Positions 27,285 to 36,412 of a stretch of 64,000 nucleotides of DNA are shown one piece after another. A program made the translations under genes and the position numbers. Where the stretch lies: positions 584,017-648,016 of the forward strand of contig NZ_LMHA01000001.1 of the NCBI RefSeq assembly GCF_001427635.1, written 5' to 3'. Origin of the DNA: Pseudoxanthomonas sp. Root65. Lineage in GTDB: Bacteria > Pseudomonadota > Gammaproteobacteria > Xanthomonadales > Xanthomonadaceae. The notes under the pieces are model-generated. The model was given only the letters and a program-made list of their open reading frames with translations, had not been told where the DNA came from and made no database searches. Position 1 is the stretch's first letter, and each line of letters opens with the position of its first letter.

Positions 27285-27614
27285 TCACTTGCGCTTGCGC
27301 AGGGTCTTGATGCGGTCGTAGGCGGCATTGATCTCGCGCGCCTTCTGTTCGGCGTGGTCGCGCAGGTCTTCCGCGGCACCGGCCATCTTGTCGGGGTGGT
27401 ACTGCGAGATCAGCCGGCGGTAGGCCTGGTCGATCTCGGCGTCGCTGGCATCGCTGGTCAGGTCGAGCACGCGGTACGGGTTGTCGCGGCTGAGCTTGAA
27501 CCAGTCCTGGTCGAAGGCGTGGCCGATGATCAGGCCCACCAGTCCGCCCAACGGATGGCGCATCAGCAGCCAACCGGCCACGAATCCCAGCAGTTTTCCG
27601 TACCAGCGCTTCAT
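27285..27614 (-). CDS. Small membrane J-domain co-chaperone (DjlA-like, short)
   Basis: 109 residues from the ATG at 27614. N-terminal membrane helix ([31 protein letters not shown]) then a C-terminal J domain ([33 protein letters not shown]) with the HPD tripeptide that stimulates DnaK. DjlA proteins have a TerB-like domain between the two; here it is missing, so this is a minimal membrane-anchored J protein. Divergent from purC. Confidence 0.9.
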   Translation of the reverse strand: MKRWYGKLLGFVAGWLLMRHPLGGLVGLIIGHAFDQDWFKLSRDNPYRVLDLTSDASDAEIDQAYRRLISQYHPDKMAGAAEDLRDHAEQKAREINAAYDRIKTLRKRK

Positions 27615-27811
27615 TCGGCCCGCCTTCTCCGGCAATCGCGGCATTTTACGGCACACGGCGGCCCCAAGCGCCGTACACTACGCGGCCCGGTACGGTACCC
27701 GGCCCCGCAGCAGCGGGTGGAGGCCACCCCGGGATGCGGGCGCACGGCCAGCCGCACGCCCCCACGACGCTGTACGCCTCGCTGGTTTCCGGAACTCCCC
27801 AAGGAGTGTTT

Positions 27812-28738
27812 GTGCCCACGACGTTGCTCCAATCCGATCTGCCCGGCCTCCCCCTGCGCCACCGCGGCAAGGTCCGCGACGTGTTCGACCTGCCCCGCGA
27901 CCGCCTGCCCGCCGATGCGCCCGAGGGCGATTGCCTGTTGATGGTGGCCACCGACCGCCTGAGCGCGTTCGACGTGGTGCTGCCCGACCCCATTCCCGGC
28001 AAGGGCGAGATGCTCTGCCAGATCTCCAATTTCTGGTTCGCCAAGACCGCGCACCTGATGCCCAACCACCTGACCGGCATCGATGTCGCGTCGGTGCTGC
28101 CGGCCGGCGTGGACGCCTCGCTGTACGCCAGGCGTGCGGTGGTCACCAAGAAGCTCAAGCCGGTGCCGGTGGAAGCCATCGCCCGCGGCTACCTGATCGG
28201 CAGCGGCTGGAAGGACTACCAGCGCACCGGCAAGGTCAGCGGCATCGAACTGCCCGACGGCCTGCGCCAGGCCGAGAAACTGGCCGAACCGATCTTCACC
28301 CCGTCGACGAAAGCCGCCGTGGGCGATCACGACGAGAACATCGACTTCGACGCCATGGTGAAGACCGTCGGCGCCGAACTGGCCGAACGCGTGCGCGACG
28401 CCACCCTGCGCATCTACCGCTTCGCCGCGGATTTCGCCGCCGAGCGCGGCATCCTGCTGGCGGACACCAAGTTCGAGTTCGGCACGGATGAAGACGGCCG
28501 CCTCTACATCATGGACGAGATGCTGACACCGGATTCCTCGCGCTACTGGCCCGCGGACCAGTACGACGTCGGCACCAGCCCGCCGAGCTACGACAAGCAG
28601 TTCGTGCGCGACTACCTGGAAACGCTGGACTGGAACAAGATCGCCCCCGGCCCGTCGCTGCCGGCCGAGGTCATCGAACGCACGCGCGCCAAGTACGCCG
28701 AAGCGCTGCAGAAACTCGCCGGCATCGTCGTCGACTGA
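27812..28738 (+). CDS. purC: Phosphoribosylaminoimidazole-succinocarboxamide synthase
   Basis: 308 residues from a GTG at 27812 with AAGGAG 5 nt upstream. SAICAR synthetase of purine synthesis: [69 protein letters not shown] and [17 protein letters not shown] are all present. Length and motifs match the longer, yeast-like SAICAR synthase form. Followed by a REP element. Confidence 0.96.
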   Translation: MPTTLLQSDLPGLPLRHRGKVRDVFDLPRDRLPADAPEGDCLLMVATDRLSAFDVVLPDPIPGKGEMLCQISNFWFAKTAHLMPNHLTGIDVASVLPAGVDASLYARRAVVTKKLKPVPVEAIARGYLIGSGWKDYQRTGKVSGIELPDGLRQAEKLAEPIFTPSTKAAVGDHDENIDFDAMVKTVGAELAERVRDATLRIYRFAADFAAERGILLADTKFEFGTDEDGRLYIMDEMLTPDSSRYWPADQYDVGTSPPSYDKQFVRDYLETLDWNKIAPGPSLPAEVIERTRAKYAEALQKLAGIVVD

Positions 28739-28751
28739 GCTGAAGGGTCTT

Positions 28752-28817
28752 GTGGGAGCGACGTCAGTCGCGACGAAGGCTGACTGCACACCCCATCGCG
28801 ACTGACGTCGCTCCCAC
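28752..28817. repeat. REP element copy 2
   Basis: Perfect head-to-head pair: GTGGGAGCGACGTCAGTCGC begins at 28752 and its inverted copy ends at 28817, separated by 22 bp. It lies just after purC, where the folded RNA could stabilise the 3' end or limit readthrough into the next gene. Confidence 0.88.
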
Positions 28818-28916
28818 CACCGCGCCCGTCCACTGGCCTGACGGCCGGCCCGGCAACCCCTCCCGGGCTGGGGTATGCTCCATACCCTGCCGCATTGCCA
28901 TCCTCGGGAGGGATGA

Positions 28917-29396
28917 ATGAACGCGACCGCGCAACGTCCGGTGGACCGCTGGTTCGCCAGCTATTCCGGTGATCACGTCAACGAGACCAACCAGCTGATC
29001 CATGTCTTCGCCGTGCCGGCGATCCTGTGGACGGTGGTGGCGCTGCTCTGGTGCATCCCGGTGTTCGGCACCTGGGTGAAGTCCGGCGCGTGGGCGGCGA
29101 TCGCGATGTTCGGCGCCTGGATGTACTACTACAAGCTGTCGCGCCCGCTGGGCTTCGGCATGCTGGCGATCTTCATCGCCATGGCATGGCTGACCCGCTG
29201 GCTGGAGTCGCTGCTGGGCCTGCAGAACCTGCTCTATCTGGCCATCGCAGTCTTCGTGCTGGCCTGGATCGCACAGTTCGTCGGCCACAAGATCGAAGGC
29301 AAGAAGCCCAGCTTCCTGACCGACCTCACCTACCTGCTGATCGGCCCGGTGTGGGTGCTCAGCAAGTTCTACCGGAAGATGGGCTGGCGGTACTGA
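28917..29396 (+). CDS. DUF962/Mpo1-like membrane protein
   Basis: 159 residues with four hydrophobic segments (LIHVFAVPAILWTVVALLW, GAWAAIAMFGAWMYYY, FGMLAIFIAMAWLT, LLYLAIAVFVLAWIAQFVGH). The pattern ASYSGDHVNETNQLIHVFAVP and GHKIEGKKPSFLTDLTYLLIGPVWVL is the DUF962 signature. The yeast relative Mpo1 is a 2-hydroxy fatty acid dioxygenase using conserved His; the bacterial role is not established. GGGAGGG lies just upstream of the ATG. Confidence 0.88.
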   Translation: MNATAQRPVDRWFASYSGDHVNETNQLIHVFAVPAILWTVVALLWCIPVFGTWVKSGAWAAIAMFGAWMYYYKLSRPLGFGMLAIFIAMAWLTRWLESLLGLQNLLYLAIAVFVLAWIAQFVGHKIEGKKPSFLTDLTYLLIGPVWVLSKFYRKMGWRY

Positions 29397-29421
29397 CTGG
29401 AGCCGAGCGTCCTCGGCGGAT

Positions 29422-29478
29422 GCCGTGCAGGGCAGCGCCCTGACGCCGCGAAGAGCAGCGGAGCAAGCTCCGCTCTAC
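29422..29478. repeat. Intergenic repeat, GTAGAGCGGAGC-type
   Basis: GCAGCGGAGCAAGCTCCGCT (29455-29474) is a hairpin flanked by a second small one (CAGGGCAGCGCCCTG, 29429-29443). On the minus strand the element begins GTAGAGCGGAGC, and its TAG is the stop codon of the SDR gene. A related AGCGGAGCCTGCTCCGCT occurs near 26533. Confidence 0.6.
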
Positions 29479-30332
29479 GAACCCACCGCACGCTTGTCGA
29501 CGATGAAAGTCCGCGGCGCGTAACCGAAGTCGTTGCGCGCCGGCGCGGCATCGAACACCAGGTCCTCGCGCATGCGCGCCACCGCGTCGTCGGTGAGTCC
29601 GCGCATCACGCCCGCCGCGCGGGCCAGCGACAGCGCTATCCCGAACACCGGCTTCGGCACCTGCCATAGCGTCCGCGGCGGATCGAGCGCCGCCAGCGTG
29701 CGTGCCACCATCTCGCGGTAGACCAGTGTTTCTCCGCCGGGCAACGCGTAGGCCCGCCCGTGCGTGGCGGGCACATCCACCACGGCGAGCGCTGCGTCGG
29801 CGAGATCGTCGACATGCACCGGCTGGCGTTTCCCGTCCGCGCCGCGCGGCAGCGCGAAGAAGCCCATCCGCCGCGCCATCGCCGCGATCCGCGCCAGCGT
29901 CTGGTCGCGGCCGGCGCCATAGACCAGAGTCGGGCGCAGCACCGTGGCCGCCGCCCCCTTCGATGCCGCCGTCTCGAAGACGAGCTGCTCGGCAGCCTGG
30001 AGACGGGCGACGATGTCGCGTTCGTACGCATCGCCCGACGCCTGCTTCGTATCGAGGCTGGTGGAACCGAACGCGACCACGCGCGGCGTGGCGACCTGCC
30101 CGCGCGCGTACCACTGCGCGAATCCGTCCAGCGGTCCGGTGCTGAAGACCCCATCGACGGCGTCAGGCAATCCCGCGATGCCGGCGAACTCGCCCGTCAG
30201 CCAGCGTACGTTCGACGACGACGCGCGCGGCGTGCGCGATACCGCGAACACCTGCCACGCCGACGCCGACAGCCGCGCCAGCAGCGCCTCGCCGATCTGC
30301 CCACTGGCACCGAACACGAGGGCGGTACGCAT
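29475..30332 (-). CDS. NAD(P)-dependent epimerase/dehydratase-like SDR protein
   Basis: 285 residues. N-terminal Rossmann glycine motif ALVFGASGQIGEALL; VVAFGSTSLDTK and LRPTLVYGAGRDQTL correspond to the atypical SDR active-site region, although the usual YxxxK is not obvious. The LPRGADGKRQPVHVDDLADA segment is typical of NAD-dependent epimerases acting on nucleotide sugars or related compounds. Substrate unknown. Its stop lies in a palindromic repeat. Confidence 0.82.
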   Translation of the reverse strand: MRTALVFGASGQIGEALLARLSASAWQVFAVSRTPRASSSNVRWLTGEFAGIAGLPDAVDGVFSTGPLDGFAQWYARGQVATPRVVAFGSTSLDTKQASGDAYERDIVARLQAAEQLVFETAASKGAAATVLRPTLVYGAGRDQTLARIAAMARRMGFFALPRGADGKRQPVHVDDLADAALAVVDVPATHGRAYALPGGETLVYREMVARTLAALDPPRTLWQVPKPVFGIALSLARAAGVMRGLTDDAVARMREDLVFDAAPARNDFGYAPRTFIVDKRAVGS

Positions 30333-30338
30333 CGCGGA

Positions 30339-30710
30339 TCAGGCGGCCGGACCGGCGTCTTCGTCGACCGCATCGACGGGCTGCGTCGGCTCGCCCCCGG
30401 GCATCGGCGGCCGCTCGGCCATGTGCAGCGACAGGGCGGCCTTCGCCATCAGGTGCGCGCTGATCGGCGCGGTGATGAACAGGAAGGCGGTGATCAGCAG
30501 CTCGCGCGGTTGCGGATCGGTACCGCCCAGGGCGTGGTAGCCGACCGAGGCGACCAGCATGCAGCCCACGCCCAGCGTGCTGGCCTTGGTGGGGCCGTGC
30601 AGGCGCTTGAAGAACTCCGACAGCTTGAGCAGGCTGAAGGACCCGACCAGGATGAAGAAGCTGCCCACCGCCAGCAGCAGTACCAGCAGGATGGCGAAGA
30701 CCCAGTTCAT
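30339..30710 (-). CDS. mrpG: Mrp/Pha cation antiporter subunit G
   Basis: 123 residues, three membrane segments (WVFAILLVLLLAVGSFFILVGSF, TKASTLGVGCMLVASVGYH, LLITAFLFITAPISAHLMAKAAL) and the MnhG/PhaG signature FFKRLHGPTKASTLG...ITAPISAHLMAKAA. Last gene of the antiporter operon. Its ATG overlaps the mrpF stop by 4 bp. Confidence 0.94.
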   Translation of the reverse strand: MNWVFAILLVLLLAVGSFFILVGSFSLLKLSEFFKRLHGPTKASTLGVGCMLVASVGYHALGGTDPQPRELLITAFLFITAPISAHLMAKAALSLHMAERPPMPGGEPTQPVDAVDEDAGPAA

Positions 30711-30991
30711 TCGACGATGTCCCGGCGCAGCACGTACTTGCTCAGCACCACCGTGCCGACGAAGCCCAGCATCGCGATGATCAGCGCCGCCTCGAAATAG
30801 ACCGCCGTGCCCAGGTACATGCCGAACAGCACCAGCAATGCGATCACCGAAACGAACAGGGTGTCCAGCGCCAGGATGCGGTCGGGCACGCTGGGGCCGC
30901 GCACCAGCCGGACCAGCGCCAGCAGCATCGCCAGCCCCACCACATGCATCGAGCCGACGATGGCGTACATCACCAGTTCCGTGGGTGTCAT
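30707..30991 (-). CDS. mrpF: Mrp/Pha cation antiporter subunit F
   Basis: 94 residues with three membrane helices. MnhF/PhaF signature LVRGPSVPDRILALDTLFVSVIALLVLFG, then AALIIAMLGFVGTVVLSKYV. A small essential subunit of the multi-protein Na+(K+)/H+ antiporter. Overlaps mrpE and mrpG by 4 bp each. Confidence 0.94.
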   Translation of the reverse strand: MTPTELVMYAIVGSMHVVGLAMLLALVRLVRGPSVPDRILALDTLFVSVIALLVLFGMYLGTAVYFEAALIIAMLGFVGTVVLSKYVLRRDIVE

Positions 30992-31488
30992 GGGAAGATC
31001 TCCCTCAGCGGCGCCTCGTAGCGCGTCTTGATCTGCCGGATCACCGCGTCGGCGTCGTCCAGGTTCAGCACGTGCACCAGCAGGTGGCGGCGATCGTCCG
31101 ACAGCGCCGACGACACCGTGCCCGGCGTCAGCGTGATGATGCTGGTCAGCGCCGCGATGCCATGGATGTTGTCGATGTCCAGCGGCACCCAGATGAAGCC
31201 CGGCCGGATCTTCCGCTCGGGACCCAGCACCTGCAGCGCCACGGTGACGTTGGCCTGCACGATATCCAGCAGCAGCACGCCCAGCATGCGCGGCACGCTG
31301 CGGAGGCGGCCGATGCTGGCGAACTCACGATCCAGCCGCGCCGCGAACGGCGGGATCAGCAGCGCCAGCAGCAGCGCCAACGCCACGTGGCCGGCGCTGA
31401 CGTCGTCGTTCATCAGCAGCCAGAAGCAGAACACCGTCGCGCTCAGCGGCAGCGACGGCAACCAGCGCTTGCGCCATGTCGCGGCCAT
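30988..31488 (-). CDS. mrpE: Mrp/Pha cation antiporter subunit E
   Basis: 166 residues from the ATG at 31488 (MAATWRKRWLPSLPLSATVF). Two or three membrane helices then a cytoplasmic part with the MnhE signature IVQANVTVALQVLGPERKIRPGFIWVPLD and LTSIITLTPGTVSSALSDDRRHLLVHVLN. The longer frame upstream is antiframe of mrpD. Starts 3 nt after mrpD. Confidence 0.94.
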   Translation of the reverse strand: MAATWRKRWLPSLPLSATVFCFWLLMNDDVSAGHVALALLLALLIPPFAARLDREFASIGRLRSVPRMLGVLLLDIVQANVTVALQVLGPERKIRPGFIWVPLDIDNIHGIAALTSIITLTPGTVSSALSDDRRHLLVHVLNLDDADAVIRQIKTRYEAPLREIFP

Positions 31489-31490
31489 GC

Positions 31491-33056
31491 TCAGGGCTCC
31501 CTCAGGATCGGCGCGGCGGTGCGCACGTGGTCGACATAATCGCCCGGCGCCTGCAGCTGCGCCGCGGTGGCGCGCGTGTAGTCCAGCACCGGCGCGGCGG
31601 CCAGCACCAGGGCCATGCCGTAGGCCAGCAGCAGGACGATGGCCATCGTTTCGAGCGGGCGCGAAGGCGCGGACACCAGGTCCTGCTCCGGCGTATAGGC
31701 TTCCAGCTTCCGTACGCCCGCATCCGGCCATGGCTCGACACGCCAGAACAGCCGCGTTCCCGCGCGCGCCAGGCCGACCAGCATCAGGAAGCTCGTGCCC
31801 AGCACCAGCGCCCAGATCCACAGCGTGCGCGGGCCGGCCGGCACCGCCTCCAGCAGCAGCAGCTTGCCGATGAAGCCCGACAGTGGCGGCAGGCCCGCCA
31901 GCGAAACCGCGGCGACCAGGAACAGCAGGCCGGGCACGGTCTTGTCCGGCAGTGCGGCAATCAGGTCCTTGCGGTCGCTCGCGCGGCCGCGGCGGCGACG
32001 GATCAGGTCGGCGAGCAGGAACAGCGCGGCGCCGGCGAAACTGCTGTGCACCAGGTAGTACAGCCCCGCGCCGATCGTGCCGGTGGTGTGCAGCGAGAAG
32101 GCGACGAACAGCGTGGCCGCCGAGCCCAGCACCAGGTACGCCGCCAGCGCGCGCAGCCGGACCGCCGCCAGCACGCCCAGCGACGCCAGCACCAGCGTCA
32201 CCGCGCCCAGCACCAGCAAGGCAGGCCAGGCGAAGCCGTCCAGCGGCCCCGACGCACCGAAGCTCAGCGTGCCCAGCCGCAGCACGGCGTACAGGCCCAC
32301 CTTGGTCATGATGGCGAACAGGCCGGCGACCGCTGCCGGCGCATGCGTATAGGTCTCGGGCAACCAGAAGTACATGGGCAACAACGCGGCCTTCGCGCAG
32401 AACACCACGAACAGCAGGCCCGCTGCCGCCTGCACCAGCGCCACGTCGCCCGGCGGCAGCTGCGCCACCCGCACCGACAGCTCGGCCATGTTGAGCGAGC
32501 CCAGCAGGCCGTACAGCAGGCCCAGCGCCACCAGGAACAGCGTGGATGCCGCGATGTTGAAGGTGACGTAATGCAGTCCGGCGCGCATCCGTTCGCCACG
32601 CCCGCCGCTGAGCAGCAGGCCGTACGAGGAAATCAGCAGCACTTCGAAAAAGACGAACAGGTTGAAGATGTCGCCGGTGAGGAACGCGCCGTTCAAGCCC
32701 ATCAGCTGGAACTGGAAGAACGCATGGAAGTGCGGGGCGCGGCGGTCCCAGCCGGCGCAGGCATGCAGCAGGCAGGCCGCCCCCAGCAGCAGCCCGACCA
32801 GCAGCATCAGCGCCGACAGGCGATCGACCATCAGCACGATGCCCAGCCGCGCCGGCCAGTCGCCGAGCAGGTAGACCGAGACCTCGCCGGATCCCGCCGA
32901 CGCCACCAGCACGCCGACCACGGCCAGCATGGCGGCCAGCGAGGCCCACGCGACGATGCGCTGCGGCAGCATGCCGAAGCGCCGGTGCTCGAAGAACAGC
33001 ACGATCGCGGCGGCGAACAGCGGGATCAGGATCGGCAGCGCCGGCAGATGGTTCAT
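31491..33056 (-). CDS. mrpD: Mrp/Pha cation antiporter subunit D
   Basis: 521 residues with about 14 membrane helices, homologous to the NuoN/NuoM proton-pumping subunits of complex I. Visible: LMVDRLSALMLLVGLLLG, FFQFQLMGLNGAFLTGDIFNLFVFFE (the MnhD/PhaD motif), the KAALLPMYFWLPETYTHAPAAVAGLFA conserved loop with the key Lys, and VAAVSLAGLPPLSGFIGKLLL. Overlaps mrpC by 4 bp. Confidence 0.96.
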   Translation of the reverse strand: MNHLPALPILIPLFAAAIVLFFEHRRFGMLPQRIVAWASLAAMLAVVGVLVASAGSGEVSVYLLGDWPARLGIVLMVDRLSALMLLVGLLLGAACLLHACAGWDRRAPHFHAFFQFQLMGLNGAFLTGDIFNLFVFFEVLLISSYGLLLSGGRGERMRAGLHYVTFNIAASTLFLVALGLLYGLLGSLNMAELSVRVAQLPPGDVALVQAAAGLLFVVFCAKAALLPMYFWLPETYTHAPAAVAGLFAIMTKVGLYAVLRLGTLSFGASGPLDGFAWPALLVLGAVTLVLASLGVLAAVRLRALAAYLVLGSAATLFVAFSLHTTGTIGAGLYYLVHSSFAGAALFLLADLIRRRRGRASDRKDLIAALPDKTVPGLLFLVAAVSLAGLPPLSGFIGKLLLLEAVPAGPRTLWIWALVLGTSFLMLVGLARAGTRLFWRVEPWPDAGVRKLEAYTPEQDLVSAPSRPLETMAIVLLLAYGMALVLAAAPVLDYTRATAAQLQAPGDYVDHVRTAAPILREP

Positions 33057-33475
33057 GCGTGCGGCTCCGCCTCGTCGGCCTTGGCGGCATCGCGGGCTTC
33101 TTCATGCCGGCGCTGTTCGCTGGCGAGGAACTCGCGCTCGGCCTTGCTGCCGTCGACGTGGTCGCTGTCGTTGTCGCCGCGGCTGCGGATCGACAGGACG
33201 ACTGTTACGGCCGTCATGGCGAAGGCGATCACGATGGCGGTCAGCACCAGCGCCTGCGGCAGTGGGTCCGTGTAGTTCGCCAGCGTCGGCGCCACGCCCT
33301 CGCGCAGCACTGCCGGTTTGCCCGGCAGCAGCCGGCCACCGCTGAAGATCAGCAGGTTGGTGGCGTACGAAAGCAAGGTCAGCCCGAGGATGACGTCGAA
33401 GCTGCGCGCGCGCAGCAGCAGGTACACCCCGGCCGCGGTGAGGATGCCGATCGCGCTTGCCATCGCCAGTTCCAT
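33053..33475 (-). CDS. mrpC: Mrp/Pha cation antiporter subunit C
   Basis: 140 residues, NuoK-like with three membrane helices: LAMASAIGILTAAGVYLLLRARSFDVILGLTLLSYATNLLIFSGG and DPLPQALVLTAIVIAFAMTAVTVVL. A charged tail follows. 13 nt after mrpAB. Together with A/B, D, E, F and G it forms the antiporter complex. Confidence 0.94.
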   Translation of the reverse strand: MELAMASAIGILTAAGVYLLLRARSFDVILGLTLLSYATNLLIFSGGRLLPGKPAVLREGVAPTLANYTDPLPQALVLTAIVIAFAMTAVTVVLSIRSRGDNDSDHVDGSKAEREFLASEQRRHEEARDAAKADEAEPHA

Positions 33476-33488
33476 CAGGACATCTCCC

Positions 33489-36320
33489 TCAACGCAGCTC
33501 TCCCGTGCGGGTGGAACGCTCGCCCGGCTCCATCACCCCGAGGTGCGACACGCGCGTGCGCGAGGGCCGGATGGTGCCCATCATCGACAGGATCAGCATG
33601 GCGCCGCCGAACACCACCAGATACACGCCCGTATCAAAGCCGATGGCGCTGGCCAGCGGCACCGTGCCGATCACCGGCAACTCGAGATCGAGATGGCCGC
33701 TGGTGAGGAACGGCACGCCGAAGCCCATCGACGCCACGCCGCTGAGGCCGGCGATGATCAATCCCACGCCGATGCAGCGCACGTAGTCGAAGCCGAAGCG
33801 CGACTCCACCGACGCCGCGCCCTGGATCACGTACTGCACCAGCAGCGGCACCGCCAGCACCAGGCCGGCGATGAAGCCGCCGCCCGGCGCGTTGTGCCCG
33901 CGCAGGAACAGGAAGACGGAGACCGTCAGCGTCAGCGGGAACATGATCTGCGCCAGGTCCGCCGGCACCGGCAGTTTGACCGGCGGGCCCGACATGATCT
34001 TTTCCGGCGCCATGCGCGCGCGTCGCAGCAGCGCGTGCACGATCAGCGCCGCGATGCCGAACACGGTGATCTCGCCGAACGTATCGAAGCCGCGGAAGTC
34101 CACCAGGATCACGTTGACCACGTTGGCGCCATAGGCTTCGGGCAACGAACGCGCCAGCAGCTCGCCACTGATGGTGTCGGCAGGCCGCGTCATCATCTGG
34201 TAGGCCAGCAGGCCCACGCCGGTGCCCGCGGCCAGCGCCACGACGATGTCGCGCAGGCGGCGGCGTGGCGTGCGCTCCGGCGGCGAGCGCGGCGGCAGGT
34301 AGTGCAGGCCCAGCAGCAACAGCACCAGGCTGACCATTTCCACCATCAGCTGCGTCAGTGCCAGGTCCGGTGCGGACAGGAACACGAACGTCAGGCTGAC
34401 CACCAGGCCGGCGCCGCCCAGCACGACGACCGCCAGCAGCCGCTGCCGGTACAGCCGGATCGTCCACACCGCGCAGACCACCAGCACCAGCCACAGCAAC
34501 CAGCCCAGCAGCGGCATCGGCTGCGGTGTGCGCCACTGCAGCGGCAAGGCATCGCCGGCGACAAAGGGCGCCGCGCCGGCGATCAATGCCGCCAACACCA
34601 GGAACAGCAGGCTGCGCTGCAGGCTGCCGTTGGCGATGCGGCGGGTGAAGCGGCCGGCCAGCGCATACAGCGCCTCCATGTTCCAGCGGAACACGTGGCG
34701 CCCCAGCGAGCGGCGAACGTTCGCATGCAGGCCGAACAGCCGGCGCAACCCGAAATACAGCACGATGCCGCCGGCGATCCCGGCCAGGCTCATCAGCAGC
34801 GGCGTGTTGATGCCATGCCACACCGACAGGCTGTACGCCGGCATCGCGTCGCCGAGGATGGCACCGGCGCCCGCATGCAGCACCGGCGCGACCGTCCACG
34901 CCGGGAACATGCCCACCGCGACGCACAGCACCACCAGCACTTCCACCGGGATCTTCATCCAGCGCGGCGGTTCATGCGGCGCCACGCCGCCGACATAAGG
35001 ATCATCGCCGAAGAACGTTTCGTAGACGAATCGCAGGCTGTAGGCCACGCCGAAGATGCCGTAGAGCAGCGCCGCCACCGCGATCGCATCGCGCATGGCG
35101 CGGTGTCCGGGAATATCGATGGCCTCGGCGAAGAACATCTCCTTCGACAGGAAGCCGTTGAGCAGCGGGATGCCGGCCATCGCCAGCGACGCGATGATCG
35201 CCAGCGCGCTGGTCCAGGGCAGGTAACGCCGCAGGTTGCCGAGCCGCCGCATGTCGCGCGTGCCGGTCTCGTGGTCGATGATGCCCGCCGCCATGAACAG
35301 CGACGCCTTGAACGTGGCGTGGTTGAGGATGTGGAACACGCCGGCGACCACCGCCATCGGCGTGGAGATGCCGAACAGCAGCGTGATCAGCCCCAGGTGC
35401 GAGATGGTGGAATACGCCAGCAGACCCTTCAGGTCGTGCTGGAAGATCGCAAACCACGCGCCGACCAGCAGCGTCAGCGCACCCACGGTGGTGACCACGT
35501 AGAAGAACAGGTCGGTGCCCGCCAGCGCCGGGTGCAGCCGTGCCAGCAGGAACACGCCGGCCTTCACCATCGTCGCCGAATGCAGGTAGGCCGACACCGG
35601 CGTGGGCGCGGCCATCGCGTGCGGCAGCCAGAAATGCAGCGGAAACTGCGCGCTCTTGGTGAACACGCCGCCCAGCACCAGCAACAGCGCCCACGGATAC
35701 AGCGCGCTGGCACGGATCAGGTCGCCCGAGGCCAGCACCACGTCAAGGTCGTAGCTGCCGACGATGCGCCCGATCAGCAACACGCCGCCCAGCAGTGCCA
35801 GGCCGCCGGCCCCGGTGATCGCCAACGCCATGCGCGCGCCTTCGCGTGCATCCTGGCGATGCGACCAGAACCCGATCAGCAGGAACGAACTGATGCTGGT
35901 CAGTTCCCAGAACACCACCAGCAGCAACAGGTTGCCGGCCAACACCACGCCGAGCATCGAGCCCATGAAGAGCAGCAGGCAGGCGAAGAAGCGCGGCGCG
36001 CTGTCCTTTGCGCTGAGGTAGTAGTGCGCGTACATCACCACCAGCGCGCCGATCGCCAGCACCAGGCCGGCGAACATCCAGGCCAGCCCGTCAAGCCGCA
36101 GCGTGAAGGCCAGGCCGATCTGCGGGATCCAGGCGTGGTCGGCGCGCAGGTTCCAGCCCTGCAGCACGCTCGGCGTCATCCACGCCAGCAGCACCAGGCC
36201 CAGCAGCGGCGCCAGGCCGGCCAGCCACGCGGTCGCGCCACGGGGAATGCCGCGCGCCAGCGCCACCACCAGCGCAAGCACGAACGGCAGCGCCAGCAGG
36301 ATTTCGAGAAAAGGAATCAT
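33489..36320 (-). CDS. mrpA: Mrp/Pha cation antiporter fused subunit A/B
   Basis: 943 residues from the ATG at 36320 (AAGG 6 nt upstream). NuoL-like N-terminal part with LRLDGLAWMFAGLVLAIGALVV, FWELTSISSFLLIGFWSH, KSAQFPLHFWLPHAMAAPTPVSAYLHSATMVKAGVFLLAR and HDLKGLLAYSTISHLG. The C-terminal 300 residues contain the DUF4040-like and MnhB parts (GFDTFGEITVFGIAALIVHALLRR, FLRGHNAPGGGFIAGLVLA). Fused A/B defines group 2 (Pha-type) antiporters. Exchanges Na+/K+ for H+, giving salt and alkali tolerance. Confidence 0.95.
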   Translation of the reverse strand: MIPFLEILLALPFVLALVVALARGIPRGATAWLAGLAPLLGLVLLAWMTPSVLQGWNLRADHAWIPQIGLAFTLRLDGLAWMFAGLVLAIGALVVMYAHYYLSAKDSAPRFFACLLLFMGSMLGVVLAGNLLLLVVFWELTSISSFLLIGFWSHRQDAREGARMALAITGAGGLALLGGVLLIGRIVGSYDLDVVLASGDLIRASALYPWALLLVLGGVFTKSAQFPLHFWLPHAMAAPTPVSAYLHSATMVKAGVFLLARLHPALAGTDLFFYVVTTVGALTLLVGAWFAIFQHDLKGLLAYSTISHLGLITLLFGISTPMAVVAGVFHILNHATFKASLFMAAGIIDHETGTRDMRRLGNLRRYLPWTSALAIIASLAMAGIPLLNGFLSKEMFFAEAIDIPGHRAMRDAIAVAALLYGIFGVAYSLRFVYETFFGDDPYVGGVAPHEPPRWMKIPVEVLVVLCVAVGMFPAWTVAPVLHAGAGAILGDAMPAYSLSVWHGINTPLLMSLAGIAGGIVLYFGLRRLFGLHANVRRSLGRHVFRWNMEALYALAGRFTRRIANGSLQRSLLFLVLAALIAGAAPFVAGDALPLQWRTPQPMPLLGWLLWLVLVVCAVWTIRLYRQRLLAVVVLGGAGLVVSLTFVFLSAPDLALTQLMVEMVSLVLLLLGLHYLPPRSPPERTPRRRLRDIVVALAAGTGVGLLAYQMMTRPADTISGELLARSLPEAYGANVVNVILVDFRGFDTFGEITVFGIAALIVHALLRRARMAPEKIMSGPPVKLPVPADLAQIMFPLTLTVSVFLFLRGHNAPGGGFIAGLVLAVPLLVQYVIQGAASVESRFGFDYVRCIGVGLIIAGLSGVASMGFGVPFLTSGHLDLELPVIGTVPLASAIGFDTGVYLVVFGGAMLILSMMGTIRPSRTRVSHLGVMEPGERSTRTGELR

Positions 36321-36412
36321 CAACCGCCTTGCCTTGCAGGGAATGCGTCATTCGCGAGCAATCGCCCCGAGTTTAACAAACCCGTTCACATACGCCTGAC
36401 CCGCCGTTCAGT

